This document shows positions 23,320 through 32,397 of a stretch of DNA of 34,139 bases, one piece after another. The DNA is taken from assembly GCA_019423265.1 (NCBI GenBank), contig JAHZBS010000004.1:2117-36255 (forward strand). Reading direction: 5' to 3'. The notes under the pieces were generated by a model. It did no database searches. It saw nothing but the letters and a program-made list of their open reading frames with translations, and was not told the DNA's origin. Made by a program: the position numbers and the translations under genes. Origin of the DNA: Clostridiales bacterium. Lineage in GTDB: Bacteria > Bacillota_A > Clostridia > Lachnospirales > Bianqueaceae. Numbering within the stretch: the first letter of the stretch is position 1; every line of letters begins with the position of its first letter.

Positions 23320-24501
23320 ATGAAACAGGTTAGAATGGGCATTATTGGTATTGGCGTCATGGGCTCTCGCCATGCGGAATATCTTTTTGAAGGCGAGGTA
23401 AAAAACGCTGTTTTAGCGGCTGTTTGTGATATTAAACCGAATCGCTTGGAATGGGCAAAAGAGAAATTCGGTGAAGCGGTGGCCCGGTTTGATAAAGCGG
23501 AAGAATTGATCGCAAGCGGCTTAGTGGACGCTGTTTTAATCGCCGTTCCACATTATCAGCATGCGGAATATGCAATTTGTGCTTTCCAGCACGATCTTCA
23601 TGTGATTTGTGAGAAGCCGGCTGGTGTGTATGCCAGACAGGTGGAGGAGATGAATGCCGTAGCGGAAAAATCCGGGAAGGTATTTAGCATGATGTATAAC
23701 CAGCGAACAAATCCTTATTTCCTCAGGCTCCATGAATTGGTGAAAAGTGGGGAATTGGGAGAACTGCGGCGTATGACATGGATTGTGACGAACTGGTATA
23801 GGTCTCAGAGTTACTATGATTCCAGCGATTGGCGTGCCACCTGGGATGGAGAGGGCGGCGGTATTATGATTAATCAGTGCCCGCACAACCTTGACATGTG
23901 GCAATGGATATGCGGTGTTCCCAATCGTATCCGCAGTTTTTGCCAATTTGGGCGATATCATACCATTGAAGTAGAAGATTCGGTTACGGTGTATGCCGAA
24001 TACGGCAATGGAATGACGGCCCAGTTCATTTCTACTACAGGGGAACCACAGGGAAGCAACCGATTAGAAATCACTGCAGACCGGGGGAAAGTCGTAATTG
24101 AAGAAACCGGCAATAACGAGTTTAAATTTACTTATTGGGAATTTGAACAATCAGAGCGGGAATTTAATGCTACATATGCAGGAGGCTTTGGAGAGCCGAA
24201 AGCCAGGATTACAGAGTTTGTTCCCGACCATATGTTCCCTTATTTTGACGGGCACAAAAAAATCACGCAGAATTTTGTCAACGCAATCCTTTACGGAGAG
24301 GAATTGATTGCTCCGGGTCCGGAGGGGCTTAAAGCGGTGCAAATTTTCAACGCCATCTATCTTTCGTCCTGGACGGACGGCTGGGTAAACGTGCCTGTGG
24401 ATGAAGAAGTCTATATGGCCAGATTGGACGAACAAAAGAAAAAGTCTACGATAAAAAAATCTTCTCGTACAATTGAAATGGACATAGCGACCTCTAAATA
24501 A
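23320..24501 (+). CDS. Gfo/Idh/MocA family NAD(P)-dependent oxidoreductase (Idh2)
   Basis: A 393-residue sugar oxidoreductase. The Rossmann motif GIGVMG starts near residue 10; the EKPAGVYARQV segment with the catalytic Lys and GGGIMINQCPHNLDMWQW with the conserved His are present. It shares NQRTNP, the WY motif and WRATW with Idh0 and Idh1 but is more diverged. It has a C-terminal tail rich in Lys and Ser that the others lack. I chose ATG 23320, ten bases after TGGAGG; an upstream in-frame start at 23248 lies in the hairpin. In operon II it sits between the binding protein and the permeases, which ties transport to sugar oxidation. Confidence 0.92.
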   Translation: MKQVRMGIIGIGVMGSRHAEYLFEGEVKNAVLAAVCDIKPNRLEWAKEKFGEAVARFDKAEELIASGLVDAVLIAVPHYQHAEYAICAFQHDLHVICEKPAGVYARQVEEMNAVAEKSGKVFSMMYNQRTNPYFLRLHELVKSGELGELRRMTWIVTNWYRSQSYYDSSDWRATWDGEGGGIMINQCPHNLDMWQWICGVPNRIRSFCQFGRYHTIEVEDSVTVYAEYGNGMTAQFISTTGEPQGSNRLEITADRGKVVIEETGNNEFKFTYWEFEQSEREFNATYAGGFGEPKARITEFVPDHMFPYFDGHKKITQNFVNAILYGEELIAPGPEGLKAVQIFNAIYLSSWTDGWVNVPVDEEVYMARLDEQKKKSTIKKSSRTIEMDIATSK

Positions 24502-24573
24502 AACTGAAGCGGGGCTGGAATGAGGTGCCCGCGTAACGATCACTCTTGAAAATGAAAGGAGCGCGTGGAGGTT

Positions 24574-25488
24574 ATGAAAAAGCGCCTGTCCCGCAAATGG
24601 TGGCAAAATACGCTCACCGGATATGCATTTATTGGGGTTTTTTGTATTGGTTTTATCTGCTTCACGGTCATCCCCATTCTCGCGTCGCTTTACTATTCTT
24701 TCTGTGATTATGATGTGCTCTCCCCGGCAAAATTTGCAGGAATAAAAAATTATCTTGCCTTGTTTGAGGATGAGCAGTTCTGGATTTCACTGAAGGCAAC
24801 TCTGATGTATGTAGTGTTTTCAGTACCGCTGAAATTGGCATTTTCGTTGATGATCGCAATGCTGCTGTATAAAACAAATCGGCTTACAGCATTTTACCGC
24901 GCGGCATATTATCTGCCTTCTATTGTAGGCGGCAGCGTGGCGATCGCTATCGTCTGGCGTCAGATGTTTTCGGGTGACGGCTTACTCAACTCGTTGATCA
25001 ATGCAATATTCGGAACCAATCTGGACAAGTCCTGGATTGGAAGCACGGACACGGCGATCTGGACCTTAATTATTTTGTCTGTATGGCAGTTTGGATCGTC
25101 AATGCTGAATTTTTTATCAGGGCTTAAGCAAATACCGATATCGTTATATGAATCTGCCAGTATAGACGGTGCTACCGCTGTACGCCGCTTCTTCCGTATC
25201 ACACTCCCCATGTTGACGCCAACCATTTTTTTCAACTTAATCATGCAGACGATTATGGGGCTGACCTGCTTTACACAGAGCCTGCTGATTACTCGCGGGG
25301 AACCCATGAATACAACGCTTTTTTCTGCTGTGTATATTTATCGTACATCCTTTAAGTTTTATAAGATGGGGTATGGCTGTGCGCAGGCTTGGGTATTGCT
25401 GCTCATCATTGTGGTGTTTACAGCACTGCTTTTCAAATCGCAGGATAAATGGGTATTTTATGAGACAGACGCCAGAAAGGGAGGTTGA
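24574..25488 (+). CDS. ABC sugar transporter permease, MalF/UgpA type
   Basis: A 304-residue membrane permease, paralogue of the protein at 5816. The first membrane segment is YAFIGVFCIGFICFTVIPIL, and the EAA-type loop is ESASIDGATAVRRFFRITLP, where the usual EAA is ESA. Start choice is open: ATG 24574 has GGAGG only two bases away and AAAGGAG twelve bases away, while GTG 24565 has AAAGGAG three bases away. It works with the next gene and SBP2. No ATPase is encoded nearby. Confidence 0.9.
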   Translation: MKKRLSRKWWQNTLTGYAFIGVFCIGFICFTVIPILASLYYSFCDYDVLSPAKFAGIKNYLALFEDEQFWISLKATLMYVVFSVPLKLAFSLMIAMLLYKTNRLTAFYRAAYYLPSIVGGSVAIAIVWRQMFSGDGLLNSLINAIFGTNLDKSWIGSTDTAIWTLIILSVWQFGSSMLNFLSGLKQIPISLYESASIDGATAVRRFFRITLPMLTPTIFFNLIMQTIMGLTCFTQSLLITRGEPMNTTLFSAVYIYRTSFKFYKMGYGCAQAWVLLLIIVVFTALLFKSQDKWVFYETDARKGG

Positions 25489-25494
25489 TTTCGG

Positions 25495-26349
25495 ATGCAC
25501 ATCGGTATGGCGAAGCAAAGGCTCATCGGAAAAATCGTGTATCATGCTTTTTGTCTGTTTCTCGCGGTAGTTATGCTGTATCCGCTACTGTGGATGATCT
25601 TTAGTTCTTTTAAAGAAACGGATTTGGTTCTGCGCGAGGCGTCAAAACTGCTTCCGGATAAATGGACATTGGAAAATTATTTTAACGGCTGGAAGGGATT
25701 CTCTAAAATCACATTTGGGACATTTTTTAAAAACTCGTTTATTGTGGCGGGACTCGCTACGCTGGGTGCGGTATTTTCTTCTGCAGTGATTGCATTTGGG
25801 TTTGCGCGTATCCGGTTTCCGGGTTCGAACTTCTGGTTCGGATGCATGATGATTACGCTCATGCTGCCATTCCAGGTGGTCATGGTGCCGCAGTTTCTGC
25901 TGTATTCCAAGTTGGGTTGGGTAGGAACTTTCCTTCCCCTTATCGTACCGTATTTTTGTGGACAGGCATTTTTCATCTTTTTAGACATGCAATTTATTCG
26001 CGGTATCCCAAAGGATCTGGATGAAGCTGCCGCCATTGACGGATGCAATCCATTCAGTGTATTCGGACGCATCATACTTCCATTAATCGTACCTGCACTG
26101 GTCACGTCGACAATTTTTTCTTTTATTTGGCGCTGGGAAGATTTTATGGCGGCGTTTTTGTTCATCAATAAGCCGGAAAATTATACCATAAGCCTTGCAT
26201 TAAAGCTTTTCAGCGATCCCTCGGCTTCTTCAGATTATGGGGCAATGTTTGCCATGGCAACGCTGTCTATTCTGCCGGCATGTCTGCTGTTTATTTTCTT
26301 TCAGAAATACTTGGTGGAGGGAATCGCCACAACGGGCCTGAAAGGGTGA
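25495..26349 (+). CDS. ABC sugar transporter permease, MalG/UgpE type
   Basis: A 284-residue permease closely similar to the one at 6737 (VVMLYPLLWMIFSSFKET, LPFQVVMVPQFLLYSKLGWV). The EAA loop is DEAAAIDGCNPFSVFGRIIL, and it ends with KYLVEGIATTGLKG. ATG 25495 lies ten bases after GGGAGG; ATG 25507 is a weaker choice. It starts six bases after the first permease and so is cotranslated. Confidence 0.92.
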   Translation: MHIGMAKQRLIGKIVYHAFCLFLAVVMLYPLLWMIFSSFKETDLVLREASKLLPDKWTLENYFNGWKGFSKITFGTFFKNSFIVAGLATLGAVFSSAVIAFGFARIRFPGSNFWFGCMMITLMLPFQVVMVPQFLLYSKLGWVGTFLPLIVPYFCGQAFFIFLDMQFIRGIPKDLDEAAAIDGCNPFSVFGRIILPLIVPALVTSTIFSFIWRWEDFMAAFLFINKPENYTISLALKLFSDPSASSDYGAMFAMATLSILPACLLFIFFQKYLVEGIATTGLKG

Positions 26350-26372
26350 ACAGGGCGCAGGTTTTACACACC

Positions 26373-26400
26373 GTTCTGCGGTCATTAGGTACGGCAGAAC
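26373..26400 (+). promoter_or_regulatory. Small intercistronic hairpin before the isomerase gene
   Basis: GTTCTGC (26373-26379) and GCAGAAC (26394-26400) form a 7-bp stem in the 70-base gap between permease and isomerase. It has no T-tract, so it may tune translation or RNA stability rather than terminate. Confidence 0.3.
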
Positions 26401-26419
26401 CATTAACAGGAGGTAACGC

Positions 26420-27307
26420 ATGAAATTCAGTTTCAGCACATTAGGTTGTCCCTATTATACTTTTGAGGAAATGATAGATCTTGCCAAACGCAGCGGCTAC
26501 ACAGGTGTTGAATTCCGTATTTACAAAGGTACTGAGGATTTGCGGGTGCTGGAGGAATTCCAGCGTCCGGGCATTGGAGCAACGCGACGCCTTTTTCAAG
26601 AAGCGGGACTGCAGGTCGCATGCGTCTCAAGCAGCGCACGTTTTGCGTATCCGGATCCGGAAAACCTGAAGACTCAGCTTAAGCTGGCGGAGGATTTTAT
26701 GCAGATCGCATCGGATTTGGAATGTCCCTATGTACGTGTATTTGGCGGACCGTATCCCCTTAATTTTACAGACAGGCCAAAGGCAGAGCCGTTTATCGAA
26801 GAATATCGGGCGTCCATTCCACCTGAAAAGATCGCGGGCCTTACGAGAGAGGAATGTGACAAGTGGATCATGGAATCTCTGGGGAAGGTAGGAGATATGG
26901 GAAAAAAATACGGCGTGATGCCACTGATGGAAACGCATGATGATTTTTGCAGCGGCAAAATCGTGCGCCGTCTCATCGATGGAAGCGGAAGCGACAATGT
27001 GGGTATTTTATGGGACTGCCTGCACCCCTTCCGCTATGGGATGGACCTGCATGAAACCTTTGAGGAAGTGCGGGATAAGGTTCACCATGTTCATATGAAG
27101 GACTCTTCTGACTTGACCCCTTGGGGATTCACACCTGCACTGGTGGGCAACGGGCAGATGGATATCCGAACGGCAGTGAACATTCTCAAAGAGAACGATT
27201 ACAGTGATTTTGTAAGCTTTGAGTGGGAGAAACTGTGGTTCCCAGAGGTAGAGGAGCCGGACGTCGCGTTTCCGCAGTTTTTGGATGCGGTTTCGGCGAT
27301 GCTCTGA
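26420..27307 (+). CDS. Sugar phosphate isomerase/epimerase family TIM barrel
   Basis: A 295-residue TIM barrel, a different subfamily from A/B types. Likely metal ligands are in PLMETHDDF (Glu), ILWDCLHP (Asp), HHVHMKD (His) and VSFEWEKLW (Glu), so the site is intact. The start ATG follows AGGAGG by six bases. As the only isomerase in import operon II it probably acts on the product of Idh2. Operon II lacks the A/B pair, but A2/B2 lie a few kb away and could supply it. Substrate unknown. Confidence 0.88.
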   Translation: MKFSFSTLGCPYYTFEEMIDLAKRSGYTGVEFRIYKGTEDLRVLEEFQRPGIGATRRLFQEAGLQVACVSSSARFAYPDPENLKTQLKLAEDFMQIASDLECPYVRVFGGPYPLNFTDRPKAEPFIEEYRASIPPEKIAGLTREECDKWIMESLGKVGDMGKKYGVMPLMETHDDFCSGKIVRRLIDGSGSDNVGILWDCLHPFRYGMDLHETFEEVRDKVHHVHMKDSSDLTPWGFTPALVGNGQMDIRTAVNILKENDYSDFVSFEWEKLWFPEVEEPDVAFPQFLDAVSAML

Positions 27308-27333
27308 TTTTTTGCATCTACATTGATGCATGC

Positions 27334-27368
27334 AATGCCACAGTGCGACTATACCGTGCTGTGGCATT
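27334..27368 (+). terminator. Hairpin between isomerase and YitT gene
   Basis: AATGCCACAG (27334-27343) and CTGTGGCATT (27359-27368) form a perfect 10-bp stem. The sequence after it is not T-rich, so termination is probably partial or absent; it may separate the YitT gene from the catabolic operon. Confidence 0.45.
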
Positions 27369-27399
27369 ATTGCAGGAGTGAAAAAGGAGAATGCACAGA

Positions 27400-28263
27400 A
27401 TGACGTATCGCCGAATGCAATTTTTGACAGACTTGGCGTACGATATCGTGGGGAATCTATTGTTTGGGACAGGGATGTATATTTTTGCGAGCCAGGCGGG
27501 TTTTGCACCGGGCGGAGTGACCGGCCTGTCATTAATTCTGTATCATCTGTTTGATGTCCCCTTGGGAATGGCATCCATCTTGCTGAATATTCCGATTATT
27601 CTCTTCAGTTTCCGTGTTGTGGGGAAACTCTTTTTGCTGAAATCGCTGAAGACGATTTTGATTTCATCTTTTATGCTGGATGTGCTGTTCCCACTATTCC
27701 CTGTTTATACAGGAGACAAATTTCTCGCGGCTTTTTTCACCGGGCTTTTTGTAGGAATTGGATCCGGGCTGATTTTTCAAAGGGGGTCTTCTACGGGGGG
27801 AACGGATTTCCTCGTTATATCGATCAAGCGTCTGGCTCCGCGTTTGAGGATTGGCAGCATCAATTTGATGTTAAATGCCGTTATTATTGGGCTGGGAGGA
27901 CTTATATTCGGAAATATCGATGCTGTGCTGCTTGGAATCATCAGTTCTATCACAGGGTCGATTATGCTGGATAAAATGATGGCAATCGCACAGAGTAGGG
28001 AGGTAGTGGTTATCGTCACGCGCCGTCAAGTGCAAGTGGCAAATGCGATTCAAATGAATCTCCGTCGTGGGACAACTATATTGTCTGCTCGGGGCGGTTA
28101 TTCCGGCGAACAGAGCGGTACGATTTTGTGTGCCTGTACGCACGCGCAGACTTATATGTTACGGGATGTTGTGTATCAAGAGGACACGCAAGCATTTGTA
28201 ATGATTCTGGAAGCCAGCGCTATTCTGGGAAACGGTTTTCAGTCCCCGGAAAGCTGGAGCTGA
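27400..28263 (+). CDS. YitT family membrane protein (DUF2179 C-terminal domain)
   Basis: A 287-residue inner-membrane protein with about five or six membrane segments, followed by a cytoplasmic domain of about 80 residues (VVVIVTRRQVQVANAIQ to AFVMILEASAILGNGF) typical of YitT proteins. Motifs PGGVTGLSLIL and GSSTGGTDFL are family marks. Function in the family is poorly known. ATG 27400 is ten bases from AAGGAG, whereas ATG 27391 is only one base from it; I prefer 27400. It is the last plus-strand gene before a terminator shared with the M81 gene, and its link to the sugar operon is uncertain. Confidence 0.9.
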   Translation: MTYRRMQFLTDLAYDIVGNLLFGTGMYIFASQAGFAPGGVTGLSLILYHLFDVPLGMASILLNIPIILFSFRVVGKLFLLKSLKTILISSFMLDVLFPLFPVYTGDKFLAAFFTGLFVGIGSGLIFQRGSSTGGTDFLVISIKRLAPRLRIGSINLMLNAVIIGLGGLIFGNIDAVLLGIISSITGSIMLDKMMAIAQSREVVVIVTRRQVQVANAIQMNLRRGTTILSARGGYSGEQSGTILCACTHAQTYMLRDVVYQEDTQAFVMILEASAILGNGFQSPESWS

Positions 28264-28274
28264 TACAGAAGGAT

Positions 28275-28320
28275 GAAAAAAGGCCCGGCAAAGCATCTTG
28301 CGGATACTTTGCCGGGCCTT
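28275..28320. terminator. Terminator between YitT and M81 peptidase genes
   Basis: A perfect 14-bp stem (AAGGCCCGGCAAAG, 28280-28293; CTTTGCCGGGCCTT, 28307-28320) with a 13-base loop lies between convergent genes. The run of T is on the minus strand (TTTTTT after the stem), so it mainly ends the M81 gene, and it may also stop YitT transcripts. Confidence 0.88.
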
Positions 28321-28329
28321 GGCAGAGGG

Positions 28330-29781
28330 TCAAAATAGATTTCGGGCAGGGTCATAGGGAAAATTATCTTCAAACGGATAAAGAGGCCGGCGTTGATTAC
28401 GATAATCAAAATTGCGGATTGTAAGCATGGCGGAACCGGGCGTCAATGCAATGTAGCTGTCATTCTGAATGGCTGCAAGCCCGGGATAAAGATATCCGAG
28501 CTTTACGACGATGACGTGATAATTACGGTACTCAAGGCCATATTCGGAGAAATCCTGTGCGCACGTAAACGAGACACGCCCTGCGTTGACTATAATGTCA
28601 ATACCGGAAACAGACAACACGGCCCCGTCCGCATGCCCGCAAGAATTCAGATGCAAGTGTCTGACCTCTGCCCCGCAAAGCGTTACCGCTGTGCCGGCAG
28701 GGTTGTGCCTGGCTCCGAGCGTTATATCCATAACTGCTCCAATCCCGGCCTGCTCACAAGCACTTACAGCCACTTCATCCCACAGTCCCGCGACCAATAC
28801 GTTTTGTGCGTTCCGCTCATAAAGCAACTTAAGCATGAAGGCGTTATCACCTGTGGCTCCCGCAGTGACATTATCGCCGGAATCGCTTAAAAATACAATC
28901 TTCTGAGGACTTTCCAATGCCATCCGCACAGCATCTTCTGTTTTCAGAGAGTTGCTGCTGAGCTGGAAGTCATGCCGCGTTTCCCAAATATTTTGTGCGG
29001 CAGAGCACATTGCGGATTCAATGGGTGCGCGTTCCTTAGCGGTGCCGCACACAACAATTGTGGAGCCATTATGAGGACAGTCGATCCATGACATACCGGT
29101 AAAATAAGAGGTTCGCCACACTCCGTCCATTCTTTGAATTGCGTCAATATCTGCAAGGATACGGCGCACATGGGGCGTATCAGTCGTTGCAGCTTCGCCA
29201 GGTTGTAACATAGGAATTTTAACAAGGGAGGCCCAGGGAAGGACATTTTCTCGAATGGCCCGGCATAAAAGCGCGGCGGCGATTGCCTGCGTGGCGCCAA
29301 TATCTACATGCGGTGCCGTACGGTAACCCGTAATCAGATTTGCGTTGCGCACAAGGGAAAGGGAGATATTGCCGTGAAAATCCAGAGCAATGGAGATAGG
29401 GACGGACGGCCCTACCCGTTCCCGGATTGCGGAAACAATAAACGCTTCTCCGCTCCCCAGGAATTCCACTTGCATGGAACCATGCAGATACAGCCATATG
29501 CCGTTGATGCTACCATCCAGAGGCACGGAGTCGAGTAATTCCATCGCGATATGCCGGAAAGCATTCAGGGAAAGAACTCCTCCCGCGACACAGATGGATT
29601 CTGCATAAAGTGAAGGCAGAACAGAATAACCGGCTTCTCGAAAAACCGCTGTCGCTTCGGAAAAGCAAGGCAACATATCTATTCCGCGGGAGATGACAAA
29701 ATCTTCATATTCTACAGGTACGGGATTAGAGGTGTTGCTTTCCAGATGAAAGCCGCCCATAAAAATTGTCTTCTGCCTCAT
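28330..29781 (-). CDS. M81 family metallopeptidase (MlrC-like)
   Basis: A 483-residue predicted zinc metalloenzyme of the M81 family, named for microcystinase C, which cleaves linear peptides. Motifs in order are GGFHLESNT (9-17), ALDFHGN (132-138), GYRTAPHVD (152-160) and SDSGDNVTAGATGD (299-312), with the His and Asp residues that usually bind metal present. ATG 29781 follows AAAGGAG. It is a single-gene unit with its own promoter. No signal peptide, so cytoplasmic. M81 members often sit in small-molecule catabolic clusters and may be amidohydrolases rather than true peptidases. A link to the peptide-like part of the imported substrate is possible but unproven. Confidence 0.92.
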   Translation of the reverse strand: MRQKTIFMGGFHLESNTSNPVPVEYEDFVISRGIDMLPCFSEATAVFREAGYSVLPSLYAESICVAGGVLSLNAFRHIAMELLDSVPLDGSINGIWLYLHGSMQVEFLGSGEAFIVSAIRERVGPSVPISIALDFHGNISLSLVRNANLITGYRTAPHVDIGATQAIAAALLCRAIRENVLPWASLVKIPMLQPGEAATTDTPHVRRILADIDAIQRMDGVWRTSYFTGMSWIDCPHNGSTIVVCGTAKERAPIESAMCSAAQNIWETRHDFQLSSNSLKTEDAVRMALESPQKIVFLSDSGDNVTAGATGDNAFMLKLLYERNAQNVLVAGLWDEVAVSACEQAGIGAVMDITLGARHNPAGTAVTLCGAEVRHLHLNSCGHADGAVLSVSGIDIIVNAGRVSFTCAQDFSEYGLEYRNYHVIVVKLGYLYPGLAAIQNDSYIALTPGSAMLTIRNFDYRNQRRPLYPFEDNFPYDPARNLF

Positions 29782-29849
29782 GTTTGATATCTCCTTTTGT
29801 TTAAAGCTGACTTTTTGCAGATGGGTTGCAGTAGACTTGTACCTTTTTT

Positions 29850-29906
29850 ATTATACTGCTAGAGAAACAAACAGGACTATTTCCGTCATTGCACAAGATG
29901 TTGCAA
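29850..29906 (-). promoter_or_regulatory. Promoter -10 and upstream inverted repeat of the M81 gene
   Basis: A perfect -10 TATAAT (29855-29850) lies about 70 bases before the M81 start, but no good -35 is visible. An imperfect inverted repeat TTGCACAAGATGTTGCAA (29889-29906) lies upstream at a position suited to an activator. This would fit a promoter that depends on an activator. Confidence 0.4.
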
Positions 29907-30003
29907 AACTTGTTGTTTATTAATGGAGTACAGATCATCAGCTTAGCTAGGGCTTCAGACTGTCGAAAAAGTCTCTGATTACAGGGGCTTTTTTCATAAT
30001 AAT

Positions 30004-30129
30004 GGTATATTAAACCCAGGTGATATAGAAATACTGGAAAAGAAAAAGCAAGGGTGGAAGATAGCGGAAATCGTGTGTCCGGAAGATATAGTGCTGGCAA
30101 ACCATCCGCTTAGAAAAGTGGACGCATGA
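30004..30129 (+). pseudogene. Possible N-terminal fragment of an IS1182-type transposase
   Basis: A plus-strand stretch ends at TGA 30127-30129 with the reading NPGDIEILEKKKQGWKIAEI, then VCPEDIVLANHPLRKVDA. The last part recalls the LVP-DHLLRKID motif near the N-terminus of IS1182-type transposases. No start signal and no continuation are seen. The rest of 29907-30206 shows no other gene. Confidence 0.35.
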
Positions 30130-30206
30130 GCCCTTCCCGAAAAAAATAGACAGTAGGAAGCGCAGAAAAATGGAATGGATCACAGAAATGCGGAAGATCT
30201 TTCGGT

Positions 30207-30996
30207 TTAAGCAACAACTGGATTACGCAGACGCAGTTCAAAAGCGAACGGAGAGAGCCAGTCAATGGCAGAATGCGGGCGCAACATATTGTAAACGGTC
30301 TCGATATAGGCGAAAATATCCGTTTGAGCAGCCCGGCTTGAGACATACCGACGCAAATGAACGAGCTCACATTTGGAGCAGCTGAAAAAATTCTCGGCCA
30401 CAGCGTTGTCATAGGGGACGCCTTTGTGGAACATGCTTTGACGGATGCCCAGCGCGGTAAGCCTGTCCCGAAAGGCCAGCGCAGCATACTGGACGTTCCT
30501 TTCGCTGTGGAAAATCAGGCCAGAGCCGGGCCGTTCACGGCGTACAGCCATATCCGGCGCGGATAGGGTCAACTTCATGTCGATGCGGCTGGAAAAGGCG
30601 TAGCCTACAACTTTTCTGGTGCATAAATCTTTGATGGCAGTCAAATACAGTCAGCCCTCGCCGGTGAGAATGTAGGTGATATCACCGACTCAAGCCTGAT
30701 TCGGTTGAGCAAAAGAAAATTGACGTTTCAACAGATTGGGCGCGATGGGATGACAATGGCGGGAGTTTGTGGTGTCTTTGTAGTTTTTTGCGCATAGAGT
30801 GGATTCTTATGATTTTCATCAGCTGATGGACCTTCTCACATGCGCAGGAATGGTGAGCCCTCAGCATGTGATACGGGCTGTCCAGGTCCAGCGCGGGATA
30901 TTCCCCATGCAGAATACCCGCATGAGCCTTATGTCGGATCCTCTCCATATTGCCCGCAGACTGCTTTGGCTTGTGCCGCCGCCTTTCTGGGAGCAC
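30207..30996 (-). pseudogene. Decayed IS3-family transposase (OrfB, rve integrase core)
   Basis: Minus-strand reading recovers most of an IS3 OrfB: HGEYPALDLDSPYHML and KVHQLMKIIRIHSMRKK (N-terminal HTH_21-like part), VGDITY (first Asp), LIFHSERNVQYAA (second site) and DNAVAENFFSCSKCELVHLR (third, Glu). It is dead. Frames shift near 30690, two expected Trp codons are TGA (before VGDITY and before LYLTAIKD), and the second catalytic Asp of HSDRG is Glu. The C-terminus ends at 30207. OrfA and the inverted repeats were not found. Confidence 0.85.
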
Positions 30997-31102
30997 GGTA
31001 AAGAAAGAGACGGATGGTTTTGTTGTTATTCAACCCGGCGCGAGACAGGGCTTTTTAGTCCATATTACGCGCCGCTTTTTTCAGTTTCCACCATCTATTC
31101 CT

Positions 31103-32397
31103 TCAAACGGGTATAGGAGTGCCTGAGTGGAGTTGCGGTATGGGCAGGAAGATCAGTGCCTGCACGCCGCCCGCTAGGGCGATGACTCTGTGGATGTCAT
31201 AGTTCAGGTACATAAGCGCAGTTTCAGTCGCCACTTTTCCCTACCTTTGCACAAAAAATAGCCTGCGCCGTCATAGTGCTTGATGGTGTCGAAGGGGTGT
31301 TCGCTGGTCTGCATGCACTCGCGCTGTTGCTCGACGTCCCAACGGATAAAGAGCATGACCCGGGCACGCGCGCCGAACTTCACCGCCGTGAAGTTCATCC
31401 GTCCGTGCAGCGAGTGGGACGGCAGCGGCAGGCTTCGCGGCTTCCGTAAACCGTGCCGTTCTTTCGATCCCCCTGAAAGAAGAACGGCTTCCCCATGGGG
31501 AAGGTACCCGTGCCGTCTGCGCGTGGCGGATAAAGCGGCTTTCTACCGACTGGAACTGCAGCTCAACCCGAAGCTTAGGATTCTGGCAACAGTCCAGCAG
31601 GACGCCGGTATGCAGGCACGCGCGAATTTCTTTCGCTCTTTGGAAGGCCTTTTGTACGTCGAAAATTCTTTCGGACCGATAATCCGGCGAGACAATCCGT
31701 TCTGCCCGGTCGTAACGCAATCCCTCGTCCGACATGAATCCGTCCAGCAGGCAGTTTTCAATGTCCTTCGCGCTCTCACAGCCCTTGTCGGCGATGATTG
31801 CAGGGGCCTCAACGTCCAGATTTTGGTGCGCCCGCTCTACCGTATCGTGCGTTTGATCCATGTCGTTGTTGTGATTGGCCACCACAAAACCGGTGATTAT
31901 ATGGCTTTCATGGGCCATGGCGGTCTGCACGATGTAGCAGACCTTCAGACCCTGCGCTTGGTGGGGCATCATTCGGGCGTCCGGGTCGCTGAAGGTCAGC
32001 TGGGTCCCCTTGTGCTCCTCCATTTGCCGGATGCAGGCCTTGTGAAAGGCAGTCGCCTTCTGATTTCTGCGGGTCGGGGATATTATCTGGGTCAATGTCC
32101 AGAGTGAAGGACTGGCTCAGACTGCCCCGCTCCAGCATGCGCGAGGAGCGGATTCGATTCGTGTGCCCATACAGATAGAGCTTGAGCAGCGTGCGGACCG
32201 AATAGGGCGGCCGCCCCCGTTGCCGCCGGCTGGAACCGGGCAAAACCCAACACCCTGACGTCCAGTTCATCCACAAACGCGCCAATGAACCGCACGGGAT
32301 TCTCCTGCGTGATTTCGTCATCCGCGTAAATGGGGAAAAAGCTCCTCTACTGCGGACTGGTGTCTTCGATCCATCCTCCGTCTCAAAATAGATGCGG
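31103..32397 (-). pseudogene. Decayed IS1182-family transposase
   Basis: Pieces in several minus-strand frames give an IS1182 transposase in order: PIYADDEITQENPVRFIGAF with FQPAATG, then RGRPPYSVRTLLKLYLYGH and NRIRSSRMLERG, DPDARMMPHQAQGLKVCYIV, a central ADKGCESAKDIENCLLDGF, then EHPFDTIKHYDGAGYFLCKG and ALMYLNYDIHRVIAL at the end. At least four frame changes and internal stops make it non-functional. Its 5' end lies at about 32390, directly against the truncated phosphoglucomutase. A 275-codon open frame on the other strand (31280-32107) is its shadow. Confidence 0.85.

Noticed and set aside
30650..30720. Two in-frame TGA codons where Trp is expected in the IS3 transposase, as possible UGA recoding
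   Set aside because: The same pseudogene has frameshifts and a lost catalytic Asp, and intact genes in the window use TGA as a normal stop (for example the ATGA overlaps). Simple decay explains it.
31280..32107. A 275-codon plus-strand open frame
   Set aside because: It is the antisense of the decayed IS1182 transposase, whose motifs are on the minus strand.
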